Below, piece by piece: positions 21,288 through 29,695 of a stretch of 59,418 bases of DNA; position 1 is the stretch's first letter; each line of letters begins with the position of its first letter. The DNA lies in assembly GCA_023430825.1 (NCBI GenBank), contig JAEYYL010000095.1:1-59418 (forward strand), read 5' to 3'. Origin of the DNA: Verrucomicrobiota bacterium (lineage in GTDB: Bacteria; Verrucomicrobiota; Verrucomicrobiia; Opitutales; Opitutaceae). Both the position numbers and the translations under genes were made by a program. Below the pieces are notes generated by a model. That model searched no databases. It was not told the DNA's origin and worked only from the letters and a program-made list of their open reading frames with translations.

Positions 21288-22219
21288 GCAGCGCGATCGA
21301 TTCCACGCACAAAGCCGGCATGGGTCCGGCGCAGTGGCGGCAGGCCGGACTGATCACGGCGGTGGCGCTTGGGTTTTACGCCTTCATGCGCTGGCTGCCG
21401 ACCGGCTCCGACTTGAGTCACATGGATTTCCGGGTCGATGGGACGCAGAACTCGATCGAGTTCTGCGATCCGTCGAATCCGCAGTTCATCCCGGTCGTGG
21501 CGGTCGCTTCGCCGGTCGCGATGTCGGTGCGGACGGCGGCGCCGCCGATGACGGGCGAGCCGGTGCGGGCGACGGTGAAACTCCAGACGTCGGGGGAAAA
21601 GCCGATTGCGCCGGAGGATTTACTCGTGGTGCACACGCGGCCGCTGCACCTGATGTTGGTCGATCCGACGCTGACGGACTATCAACACGTGCATCCTGAA
21701 CCCGGAGCGACCGCGGGTGAATGGGTGTTCGAGTTCACGCCGCGGGCGGCGGGGGCGTATCGGGTGTTTGCCGATTTCACGCCGACGGCGACTGCCCGGG
21801 GTTTGTATGCGAGCGCGGATCTGACCGTGAGCGGGGCGGCGGGAAGGGAGGCGGAGGCGGTCGCGGAGGTGATCGATCCGACCTATCGCTTCACGCTGAC
21901 TCCCGCGACGGAGGCGTTGATGGCGCGCGTGCCGATGGACTTGAGATTTGCGGTGACGCGCGAGGGAGGCGGAGCGGTGCCGCTCGAGCCGGTGATGGAT
22001 GCGTATGCGCATCTGGTGGCGTTCGATGAGGCGCGGAGCGGGTTCGCTCATTTGCATCCGGTGGAGGCGGATCTCGCGCAGCGGCCCGACCTGGTGCGGC
22101 CGACGCTGAACTTCAAGATCACGATTCCGAACGCGGGGCGTTACGTGATCTGGGCGCAGGTGAGCATCGCCGGCAAGGAACGCTTCGTGCCGTTCTGGTT
22201 CGACGTGATGGAGCGGTAG
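21284..22219 (+). CDS. Membrane-anchored protein with two His-rich repeats, possible copper role
   Basis: A 311-residue protein with one N-terminal membrane segment (AGLITAVALGFYAFM) and an exported body. Two similar modules are visible: one with RPLHLMLVDPTLTDYQHVHPEP and the FTPRAAGAYRVFADF that follows, the other with YAHLVAFDEARSGFAHLHPVEA and NAGRYVIWAQV. Each has HLxxxD and HxHP motifs and a beta-sandwich look. Similar exported proteins often occur with copper-handling genes. The four-base ATGA overlap with the SCO gene means translational coupling, so a role in oxidase copper supply is inferred. No exact family is claimed. Confidence 0.75.
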   Translation: MSSAIDSTHKAGMGPAQWRQAGLITAVALGFYAFMRWLPTGSDLSHMDFRVDGTQNSIEFCDPSNPQFIPVVAVASPVAMSVRTAAPPMTGEPVRATVKLQTSGEKPIAPEDLLVVHTRPLHLMLVDPTLTDYQHVHPEPGATAGEWVFEFTPRAAGAYRVFADFTPTATARGLYASADLTVSGAAGREAEAVAEVIDPTYRFTLTPATEALMARVPMDLRFAVTREGGGAVPLEPVMDAYAHLVAFDEARSGFAHLHPVEADLAQRPDLVRPTLNFKITIPNAGRYVIWAQVSIAGKERFVPFWFDVMER

Positions 22220-22264
22220 GGCATCCGGCGGGCGGGGCGATCCCGCCCGACCGATGCAGGCCGA

Positions 22265-23035
22265 TCAGAACTTCAGGTGCTTCACCGTGAGCCCCTGGTT
22301 GATGAGCTGTTTCAACGAGTCGATGCCGATGTGGATGTGGTCGCTGACGAACTGCTCGTCGACCATCGCGTCACTCTTTTCGGTCTTCACGCCTTCGGGC
22401 GTCATCGGCTGATCCGAGACAAGGAGCAGCGCGCCGGTCGGGATCTGGTTGAAAAAACCGGTGGAGAAAATCGTGGCGGTTTCCATGTCGACGGCCATCG
22501 CGTGGACGCGTTTGAGATACTTTTTGAAAACTTCGTCGTGCTCCCAGACGCGGCGGTTCGTCGTGTAGATGACGCCGGTCCAGTAGTCCAAGCCGTGTTC
22601 GCGGATGGTGGTGGAGATCGCTTTCTGGAGGGCGAAGGCGGGGAGGGCGGGGACTTCGGGAGGGAAGTAGTCGTTGCTCGTGCCTTCGCCGCGGATCGCC
22701 GCGATGGGGAGGATGAAGCCGCCGACTTCGGCGCGGTGTTTCACGCCGCCGCATTTGCCGAGGAAGAGGACTGCCTTGGGGCTGATCGCGCTGAGCAGGT
22801 CCATCACGGTTGCGGCGGTGGCACTGCCCATGCCGAAGTTGATGATGGTGATCTGGCCCGCGGTGGCGCTCGGCATGGGCTTGTCGCGCCCGCGCACCGG
22901 CACCTGGTGCAGCTGGGCGAAGAGCTCCACGTAGCGCGTGAAATTGGTGAGCAGGATATAGTCGCCGAATTCTTTCAGCGGCACGCCGGTGTAGCGCGGC
23001 AGCCAGTTTTCGACGATTTCTTTACGCGATTTCAT
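22265..23035 (-). CDS. amn: AMP nucleosidase, short form
   Basis: A 256-residue member of the nucleoside phosphorylase/AMP nucleosidase fold, hydrolysing AMP to adenine and ribose 5-phosphate. Visible motifs are NFGMGSATAATVMDLL, FLGKCGGVK, the base/ribose site AVDMETATIF, and LLLVSDQPMTPEGVKTEKSD, all AMP-nucleosidase-like. It matches the catalytic half of E. coli Amn (about 484 residues) and lacks the N-terminal regulatory domain, as in many short homologues. Convergent with the upstream plus-strand gene. A GC-rich hairpin at about 22229-22250 lies between them. Confidence 0.88.
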   Translation of the reverse strand: MKSRKEIVENWLPRYTGVPLKEFGDYILLTNFTRYVELFAQLHQVPVRGRDKPMPSATAGQITIINFGMGSATAATVMDLLSAISPKAVLFLGKCGGVKHRAEVGGFILPIAAIRGEGTSNDYFPPEVPALPAFALQKAISTTIREHGLDYWTGVIYTTNRRVWEHDEVFKKYLKRVHAMAVDMETATIFSTGFFNQIPTGALLLVSDQPMTPEGVKTEKSDAMVDEQFVSDHIHIGIDSLKQLINQGLTVKHLKF

Positions 23036-23209
23036 GGCTCAAGTGTGCGAGGTGCGCGAGCGAATGCACTGGGAAAAGCGCTGGCGGTGCAGGTGGTAGC
23101 GGGAAAAAGCCGCGGCGTCATTGCGCTGCGCGGCGGTGCTTCTAGCGTGGGGGAAATCCCGTGCATCCTTGCATCCCTCGGCGCGTCTTTCGTCGCGTTG
23201 GTTTCGATC

Positions 23210-25969
23210 ATGGTTTCCCGTTCCCCCGCCCCCGCCCTGAATGCCATTCATCTTCGTCAGCCGATTCGGCGACGCATTGTAAGCTGCCTGATCGCGGCGC
23301 TGTCGTGCGCGGCGCTCGCGCGCGGGGCGGAACCGTTCGTCGAGACCTTCGAGCGGGATATCCAACCGATCCTCGATCAGTATTGCTACGACTGCCACGG
23401 CTACGGCAGCGACAAGGGCGGCGTCACGCTGGACGGGTTCAAGTCCGCGGCCGAGTTGCGCGATCACAAGCTCTGGCTGCGCGCGATGAAGAATGTGCGC
23501 GCGGGCATCATGCCGCCGATCGACGAGGCGCAGCCGTCGGCGGACGAAGTCGAGAAGCTGATCAACTGGATCAAGCGCGACGCGTTTCAGCTCGATCCGG
23601 CGAAGCCCGACCCGGGGCGGGTGACGGTGCGTCGCTTGAACCGCGTCGAATACCGCAACACGATCCGCGATCTGACGGGTGTCGATTTCAACACGCAGAC
23701 GGAATTTCCGTCGGACGACACGGGCCACGGTTTCGACAACATCGGCGACGTGCTGACGATCTCGCCGATGCTGATGGAGAAGTATCTCGACGCGGCGCAG
23801 ACGATCATCACGCAGGCGGTGCCCACGCAGTCGCGCGTGGTGGCGGAGCATGCGGTCGTGGGGCGCGCGTTCGCCACGATCAGGAGTGAGGCGCCCGATT
23901 TTATCGCGGTGCCGGCGGGCGCGGAGGCCGCCGCCGCCCGGGCGCCGGACGAAGGTGCGCCGGTCGCGGCGGCGAAACCGTTTGCCCGGCCGTTGCCGGC
24001 CGTGGCGGGAGATTCGCTGGATCTCTATTATTACACGCCGGTGACGATTGCCGCGACGCACGAGGCGAAGGTCGCGGGGAAATACGAACTGGTGGTCGAT
24101 CTCAAAACGGTGGAGCGCTACGTCGACGACATGTTCGACTATAATCGCTGCCGGCTGATCTTTCGGGTCGATGGCGAGAAGGTGCTCGAGCGCGAGTTCA
24201 TGCGGGAAGGCGAAAAGACCTTCAAACTGGCGGTCGAACGGGAGTGGGCGGCAGGCCTGCACGAGCTGCGCATCGAGATCGCGCCGATCGGTCCGGATCA
24301 GATTCAGCACCGCCTGCTGCGGCTGCGCTTGAACGAGGTGACGGTGCGCGGCCCGCTGGCCCCCGAGCACTGGGTGCAGCCGCGGAACTACGCGCGGTTT
24401 TTCCCGCGCGAGGTCCCGTCGCCGGCGGCGGCGGCGGAGCGGCGGGCGTATGCGGAGGAAGTGCTGGGCCGGTTCGCGACGAAGGCGTTTCGCCGGCCGG
24501 TCGAAGCGCACACGATCGCTCGGCTGGGTGAGATCGCGGAGGGGATTTACCTGGAGCCGGGCAACACGTTCGAAACCGGCGTGGCGCAGGCGATGGTGGC
24601 GGTGCTGGCGGCGCCGCGGTTCATTTTCCGCGAAGAGGAGAGCGAGCCGCTGCGGCCCGGGCAGGCGCATCCGAACGTGGACGAGTATTCGCTCGCGTCG
24701 CGGCTTTCGTATTTCCTGTGGTCGACGATGCCGGACGAGGAGTTGTTCCAGCTCGCCGCGGCGGGCCAGCTCCGCGCGAACCTCGGCGGGCAGCTCGAAC
24801 GCATGCTGCAGCACCCGCGGGCGCAGCAGTTCATCGAGAATTTCGCCGGGCAATGGCTGCAGGCGCGCGACATCGAAACGGTCGCGATCAACGCGGCCGA
24901 TATTTACCTGCGCGAGCATCCCGATCCGGCGTTCGACGCGGCGCGCGAGACGTTCCGGCGCGTCTCGGTCATTCCGGACGAGAAGCGCACCGATGCCGAT
25001 AGGGCGGAGGTGGCGGAGGCGCGACGCGTGTTTCGGGCGTTCATGCGCACTCCGCGCCCGCAGCTCACGAACGAGCTGCGCGAAGCGATGCGCGAGGAGA
25101 CCGAGCGCTATTTCGCGCACGTGATTCTCGAGGATCGCAGCCTGCTCGAGCTCGTGGACAGCAATTACACATTTCTGAACGAACCGCTGGCGAAACACTA
25201 CGACATCGACGGCGTGACGGGTAAACAGATGCGCAAAGTCGAGCTGCCGCCGGACAGCCCGCGCGGCGGGGTGCTGACGCAGGGCACCGTGTTGACGGTG
25301 ACCTCGAATCCGACGCGCACTTCGCCGGTGAAGCGCGGCGTGTTCATTCTCGAAGCGATCCTCGGCACGCCGCCGGCGCCGCCCCCGCCGAACATCCCGT
25401 CGCTCGAGGACGCCGCGAGTCCCGAGAAGCTGGCGCAGATGAGCCTGCGCGAAACGATGGATCTGCACGCGACGAACAAGATGTGTGCGTCGTGTCACAG
25501 CCGCATGGACCCGCTCGGGCTGGCGCTGGAAAATTTCAACGCGATGGGCAAATGGCGGACCGCGGAGCTGAACCAGCCGATCGAGACATCGGGCCGTCTG
25601 ATCACGGGAGAGAAATTCGCCGATGTCCGCGATTTGAAGCGCATTCTCGCGACGGAGCATCGCGACGACTTCTACCATTCTTTCGCGGAGAAAATGATGA
25701 CTTATGCGCTCGGTCGCGGCGTCGATTATTACGATGTCGACACGCTCGATCACCTCGTCGAGCTGCTCGAGGCGAATGGCGGCCGTCCTTCGGTGTTGTT
25801 TCGCGGTATCGTCGAGTCCCCCGCGTTTCAACAGCGCCGGCAGGAGGGCACGCTGGCCGCGCTCGATGCGAAAGAAAACGCAGTGAGCGTGCAGCGCGCG
25901 GCGCCCGCAGTCGCGCCGATGTCCGCGTCCGAAACCTCCGCCGCTCTCGTTCGTCAGTTCCCGAATTAA
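23210..25969 (+). CDS. Secreted DUF1592/DUF1588-family cytochrome-like protein
   Basis: A 919-residue exported protein of the multi-domain type common in Planctomycetes and Verrucomicrobia. After a signal peptide, a planctomycete-type cytochrome domain carries CYDCH (Cys 59-His 63). The order then fits DUF1587 (RRLNRVEYRNTIRDLTGVDF), a beta-sandwich insert, DUF1595/DUF1592 (YSLASRLSYFLWSTMPDEELF), DUF1588 with a second heme-like CASCHSRMDPLGLALENF near residue 759, and DUF1585. Function is unproven; a periplasmic oxidative or polysaccharide-related role is often proposed. The ATG at 23210 gives a clean signal peptide. The partner DUF1552 gene starts 12 bases later. Confidence 0.9.
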   Translation: MVSRSPAPALNAIHLRQPIRRRIVSCLIAALSCAALARGAEPFVETFERDIQPILDQYCYDCHGYGSDKGGVTLDGFKSAAELRDHKLWLRAMKNVRAGIMPPIDEAQPSADEVEKLINWIKRDAFQLDPAKPDPGRVTVRRLNRVEYRNTIRDLTGVDFNTQTEFPSDDTGHGFDNIGDVLTISPMLMEKYLDAAQTIITQAVPTQSRVVAEHAVVGRAFATIRSEAPDFIAVPAGAEAAAARAPDEGAPVAAAKPFARPLPAVAGDSLDLYYYTPVTIAATHEAKVAGKYELVVDLKTVERYVDDMFDYNRCRLIFRVDGEKVLEREFMREGEKTFKLAVEREWAAGLHELRIEIAPIGPDQIQHRLLRLRLNEVTVRGPLAPEHWVQPRNYARFFPREVPSPAAAAERRAYAEEVLGRFATKAFRRPVEAHTIARLGEIAEGIYLEPGNTFETGVAQAMVAVLAAPRFIFREEESEPLRPGQAHPNVDEYSLASRLSYFLWSTMPDEELFQLAAAGQLRANLGGQLERMLQHPRAQQFIENFAGQWLQARDIETVAINAADIYLREHPDPAFDAARETFRRVSVIPDEKRTDADRAEVAEARRVFRAFMRTPRPQLTNELREAMREETERYFAHVILEDRSLLELVDSNYTFLNEPLAKHYDIDGVTGKQMRKVELPPDSPRGGVLTQGTVLTVTSNPTRTSPVKRGVFILEAILGTPPAPPPPNIPSLEDAASPEKLAQMSLRETMDLHATNKMCASCHSRMDPLGLALENFNAMGKWRTAELNQPIETSGRLITGEKFADVRDLKRILATEHRDDFYHSFAEKMMTYALGRGVDYYDVDTLDHLVELLEANGGRPSVLFRGIVESPAFQQRRQEGTLAALDAKENAVSVQRAAPAVAPMSASETSAALVRQFPN

Positions 25970-25981
25970 CCCCCTTTCCCT

Positions 25982-27370
25982 ATGAGCACCCCGACCTCCC
26001 CCGCCCCCGAGTCCACTTTTCCCACCATGAACCGTCGCTCGTTTCTGCGGGGGCTCGGCGCGTGCGTCGCGCTGCCGGCGCTGGGTTCGCTCGTGCCTTC
26101 CCGGCTGGTCGGAGCGGGCGCGCCGCAATTGGCGACGACCGCCACGGGCGCGCCGTTGCGCACGGGCTTCGTGTTTTTCCCGAACGGTGCGATTCCTTCG
26201 CGCTGGTGGCCGGAGGGCGGGCTGACGGACTTCGCGTTGAACTCGACGATGCAGCCGCTGAACGCCGTGCGGAAACACATTCAGGTGCTCGGCGGGCTCG
26301 ATCAGGCGAATGCGAACCCCGGCGGCGACGGCGGCGGTGATCATGCGCGCGGGAATGCGGTTTTCCTCACCAGCGTGCGGATCAACAAGAGCGCGACGGA
26401 TGTGCGCGCCGGCATGTCGATCGATCAGGCGCTGGCCAACCGCATCGGGCACCTCACGCGTTTCTCGTCGCTGGAAATGACGTGCGACGCCAACCGCAAG
26501 TCCGCCGGCTGCGACTCGGGCTACGCGTGCTCGTATGTTTACAACGTGTCGTGGAAAAATCCGACGACGCCGATGACGCCCGAGGCGAATCCGCGCTTGA
26601 TGTTCGAGCGGCTGTTTGGCGCGGGCTCGCATGGCGAGCGCACGGCGAACGCGCAGCGTCGCCAGCAGACGCGGCGTTCGGTGCTCGACTTCGTGCTCGA
26701 GGACGCCCGCCGGATGAACCGCCGGCTGGGCCTCAGCGATCGCGCGAAGATGGATCAATACCTCACGAGCGTGCGCGAGATCGAGAAGCGCATCCAGAAT
26801 GCGGAACAGTTCGGCCCGACCGTCGATCCCGCGGTGGCGACGCCCTCCGGCATCCCGGCGACGCAGGCGGAATACGTCGAGGTGATGTATGACATGCTCG
26901 CGCTCGCGTTTCAGACCGATTCGACGCGCGTCGCGACGATGATCATGGGGCACGATGGGGACAACCGCTCGTTCAGTGAGATCGGCATCTCCGAAGGCCA
27001 TCACGATCTTTCGCACCACCAGAATAACGCGGACCGCGTCGAGAAGGTGGCGACGATCGACCGCTGGTATGTGAACCAGTTTTCACGTTTCCTGCAGAAG
27101 CTCGACACGCTGGAGGATATCGACGGCCAGTCCGTGCTGCACAACTCGCGCATCCTCTACGGCAGCGGCAACGCCGACGGCAACCGGCATACGCACGAGA
27201 ACCTGCCCCTGATCCTGGCAGGGGGCGGCGGCGGGGCGTTTCACAACGGCCGTTACGTGCAGCACGGGGGCAAGCCCCTGGCCAACCTGTTCCTCAGCCT
27301 GGCCGATCAAGTCGGTGTGACCGATCTCGAGCGCTTCGGCGATTCGACGGGCCGGTTGAGCGACGTCTGA
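25982..27370 (+). CDS. DUF1552 family Tat-exported protein
   Basis: A 462-residue DUF1552 protein, the usual partner of DUF1592 proteins. The N-terminus carries a twin-arginine motif (NRRSFLRGLG) followed by a hydrophobic stretch, predicting Tat export in folded form. An internal Met just before the motif (26027) is an alternative start. Conserved parts include TGFVFFPNGAIPSRWWPEGG, VLGGLDQANANPGGDGGGDHARGNAVFLT and the C-terminal NADGNRHTHENLPLILAGGGGGAFHNGR segment seen in alkaline-phosphatase-like folds. The substrate is unknown. It is tightly linked to the upstream gene and followed by repeat copy A2. Confidence 0.9.
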   Translation: MSTPTSPAPESTFPTMNRRSFLRGLGACVALPALGSLVPSRLVGAGAPQLATTATGAPLRTGFVFFPNGAIPSRWWPEGGLTDFALNSTMQPLNAVRKHIQVLGGLDQANANPGGDGGGDHARGNAVFLTSVRINKSATDVRAGMSIDQALANRIGHLTRFSSLEMTCDANRKSAGCDSGYACSYVYNVSWKNPTTPMTPEANPRLMFERLFGAGSHGERTANAQRRQQTRRSVLDFVLEDARRMNRRLGLSDRAKMDQYLTSVREIEKRIQNAEQFGPTVDPAVATPSGIPATQAEYVEVMYDMLALAFQTDSTRVATMIMGHDGDNRSFSEIGISEGHHDLSHHQNNADRVEKVATIDRWYVNQFSRFLQKLDTLEDIDGQSVLHNSRILYGSGNADGNRHTHENLPLILAGGGGGAFHNGRYVQHGGKPLANLFLSLADQVGVTDLERFGDSTGRLSDV

Positions 27371-27408
27371 GCGGAGCGCCGCGGCAGGGCGCTCGAAGCT
27401 TGGCGGCG

Positions 27409-27487
27409 AAGGTGGAGCCCGACGTCCTCGTCGGTCTGATGGTCTTTCATTCTGAAACAGCCCGACACGGACATCGGGCTCCACCTT
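27409..27487. repeat. Palindromic repeat family A, copy 2
   Basis: About 79 bases. Left arm GGTGGAGCCCGACGTCCTC, right arm CGGACATCGGGCTCCACC, lying between the convergent DUF1552 and cytochrome genes, where it could also form a transcript-end hairpin. Confidence 0.88.
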
Positions 27488-27511
27488 CTACTGCACGAGT
27501 TCGGCGGATTC

Positions 27512-27946
27512 CTATTGTTTCGGCGTCACCGTGGCGGTGACGTCTTTCAACCAAGCGAGCAGGATTTCCCTTTCGCCGTTCTTGTCGTAGTCGGCTTTGA
27601 GTTGGGTGAGGCGTTCCTGCATCTTGGGATCGCGGCGCAGGCGGAAGGAGAGTTTCGCCTCCTGGGGCATTTCGTTGTTGGCGATCACTTCCTTCAGTCG
27701 GCCGGGCTCGGAGAGCGTCTCGCGGATCGCGTCGTCGGTGCTGAGATCGAGGTCTTCGCGCGTCTCGGCCTTCCCGTCGAACACTTCACCGTGGCACATG
27801 ACGCAGCTTTGGTTCAGCACCTTGCGGACTTCGGGCTTGAGCGGAAAGAGCGCGTCGATCTTTGCCGCATCCGCGGCGCGGATACCAGTCGCGGGAAGAA
27901 GCAGGGTCAGAGCGAGGACGGGGAGGGAGGTGCGGGTTTTTGTCAT
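27512..27946 (-). CDS. Small periplasmic c-type cytochrome
   Basis: A 144-residue exported protein with a signal peptide (VLALTLLLPATGIRAADA) and one heme-attachment site, CVMCH, near residue 48. After it comes a long charged helical region (EARLRRDPKMQERL-like). It resembles heme-binding proteins often found near planctomycete-type cytochromes. The axial Met is probably one of those in NNEMPQEAKL. It lies 15 bases after the diheme cytochrome gene on the same strand, so the two are probably one operon. Confidence 0.75.
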   Translation of the reverse strand: MTKTRTSLPVLALTLLLPATGIRAADAAKIDALFPLKPEVRKVLNQSCVMCHGEVFDGKAETREDLDLSTDDAIRETLSEPGRLKEVIANNEMPQEAKLSFRLRRDPKMQERLTQLKADYDKNGEREILLAWLKDVTATVTPKQ

Positions 27947-27961
27947 GATGAAAGTAGCTGA

Positions 27962-28885
27962 TTATTCGGCGGCGGCCTCGAGGGTCTGGAGAAGCTCCTG
28001 GAGTTGCCGGGCAGTCATGGGGCCGGTGCGATTGAGCAGGAGGACATAGTCGGTGAGAATGCCGATTTCGTTCCCGGTGAGCCGATCGCGATAGGCGGGC
28101 ATGCCGATGGCCTGACGGCGGAAAAAATACTGGGCGGCCCGGCCGGCGAGACCCGATTCGATGGCGCGTCCGCGGCCGTGCTCGATCCAGTGGAGCACTT
28201 CTTCGCGCTGGCCGCCGTCGGTGAGTTGGCGGAAATCGTCGCCGAAGAAGCCGGGGATGTATTCCTTGAACGACGCGGGATTCGCGACGCCGCCCTGGCC
28301 GAATTCGCCATGGCACTGGTAACAGCCGTGCCGGCGCGAAAGCCGGTCGCCGTGCACCAGAAGCTGGGCGTCCGTGAGCGGTGTCGCGCTGACGTCGGGC
28401 ACCGGTGTGCGTCGATCGCTGTTGCCCATTCCGCCGGACAGGCGCAGGCCCTCGGCGAGAATCCACGCGGCGACGGCTTCGATCTCGGCAGGTGTCATGA
28501 AATCGCGGTAGGCGGGCATTTGAATGAAGAGCCGCTTGTGCTCCTCGGCTTCCTTGTCCGGAACGCCGTTAGCGATCCAGTCGACCAGGACCTCGGCTTC
28601 GGCGATGCCGTTGTCCCAGAAAGTCGGGATCGATTTCGGCCGCCAGGCGCCGGCGGTGGTCTGGCGGAAATTAGCCCGCACGTCGGATTCGCTGCGACCG
28701 TGACATGCGTAGCAGCCGTGATCGACGACGAGGCGCTGGCCGTGCGCGACGGGGGAGAGTTCGGCGCGCTTCTCGTAGTGGTAAAAAGCGATGCCGGCGA
28801 TCGCGCACACGGCACCGGCGAAAAACAGCCACATCGGCCGGCGCCGACGGCGTCGGGCTGCGAAGACGGAGACCGCGTCACTCAT
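27962..28885 (-). CDS. Membrane-anchored diheme c-type cytochrome
   Basis: A 307-residue protein with an N-terminal anchor (PMWLFFAGAVCAIAGIAFYHY) after an Arg-rich cytoplasmic tip, then two cytochrome c domains. Heme sites are GCYACH near residue 60 and GCYQCH near residue 190. Each domain has a downstream MPAYRD motif that likely supplies the axial Met (IQMPAYRDFM and IGMPAYRDRL), showing an internal duplication. It is probably a periplasmic electron shuttle. It forms a pair with the small cytochrome downstream; the link to the DUF1592/DUF1552 proteins is positional inference. Confidence 0.85.
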   Translation of the reverse strand: MSDAVSVFAARRRRRRPMWLFFAGAVCAIAGIAFYHYEKRAELSPVAHGQRLVVDHGCYACHGRSESDVRANFRQTTAGAWRPKSIPTFWDNGIAEAEVLVDWIANGVPDKEAEEHKRLFIQMPAYRDFMTPAEIEAVAAWILAEGLRLSGGMGNSDRRTPVPDVSATPLTDAQLLVHGDRLSRRHGCYQCHGEFGQGGVANPASFKEYIPGFFGDDFRQLTDGGQREEVLHWIEHGRGRAIESGLAGRAAQYFFRRQAIGMPAYRDRLTGNEIGILTDYVLLLNRTGPMTARQLQELLQTLEAAAE

Positions 28886-29065
28886 CGGCGCAGGACCGCG
28901 GGACGAACGAAGCGGAATGCGTCGACGCCGCTTTTCCGCCGCGCGGCGACGCGATCATCCGACGGGAAAGATGGGGGCGGAGGGGAAACTCTCATGCGTT
29001 CGGGGGTTTCGCGGATAGTCGCGGAGAGGAGAAAAAGGATGCGTTGAGGAGGGCGAATCGTCAGC

Positions 29066-29695
29066 GTGAAGGCAATGTCCGCCGTCGCTACGCCCCGCTG
29101 GTCCCTGCGTTCGCCGAACGCGGAAACGGTGCGGCGGTTTTTGGCGGAGCAGACCGGCCAGGAATTTGCCTATGCGGCGGCGGGCGTGACGCGGCGGCCG
29201 GTGGCGGAGATGCGCGGCTACGACTTCGATTGGAACACCGTGCTGCTCGGGGAAGGGGAGGCGGCGTTTGCGCGGGGATGTGCGGCCTTGAAGGCCTGGC
29301 GGATGTTTCCCGCGCGGTGGACGCGCATCGCGCCGAACGGAGCGCCGATCCGGGAAGGGGAGACGCTGGCCATGCAGGCGCACGCGCTGGGCGGCTGGTG
29401 GTTGAACGCATGCCGGATCGTTTACGTGGTGGACGGGAGCGAGGGAGGGGTGCGGCGGTTTGGTTTCGCTTACGGCACGCTGCCCGCGCACGTGGAGGAA
29501 GGCGAGGAGCGGTTCACCGTGGAACTGCATCCGGACGGGGCGGTGTGGTATGACCTGCGGGCGTATTCGCGTCCGCGATACTGGCCGGTCCGGCTGGCGA
29601 AACCGCTGGCGCGGGAATTGCAGCGACGGTTTGTGCGCGAATCGCTCGCGGCCATGCGCGCGGCGGTGAGCGACAACGGACGGGCGGAGGCGTGA
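29066..29695 (+). CDS. DUF1990 (UPF0548) family protein
   Basis: A 209-residue soluble protein matching DUF1990 by length and motifs: an early RRFLAEQTGQEFAYAAAG, GYDFDWNTVLLGEGEAAFARG, and FGFAYGTLPAHVEEGEERF in the second half. No biochemical function is established for the family. It overlaps the following YndJ-like gene by four bases (GTGA), so the two are translationally coupled. The first in-frame ATG (29066) is used; MSAVATPRW at 29075 is an alternative. Confidence 0.85.
   Translation: MKAMSAVATPRWSLRSPNAETVRRFLAEQTGQEFAYAAAGVTRRPVAEMRGYDFDWNTVLLGEGEAAFARGCAALKAWRMFPARWTRIAPNGAPIREGETLAMQAHALGGWWLNACRIVYVVDGSEGGVRRFGFAYGTLPAHVEEGEERFTVELHPDGAVWYDLRAYSRPRYWPVRLAKPLARELQRRFVRESLAAMRAAVSDNGRAEA

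Noticed and set aside
22229..22250. GC-rich hairpin between the His-repeat protein and AMP nucleosidase genes as an intrinsic terminator
   Set aside because: The stem is good but there is no T-run on either side, so terminator activity cannot be supported from the sequence.
23039..27019. A 1326-codon minus-strand open frame opposite the DUF1592/DUF1552 genes
   Set aside because: It is Arg- and His-rich with no recognisable domain, and the opposite strand carries two well-supported genes.
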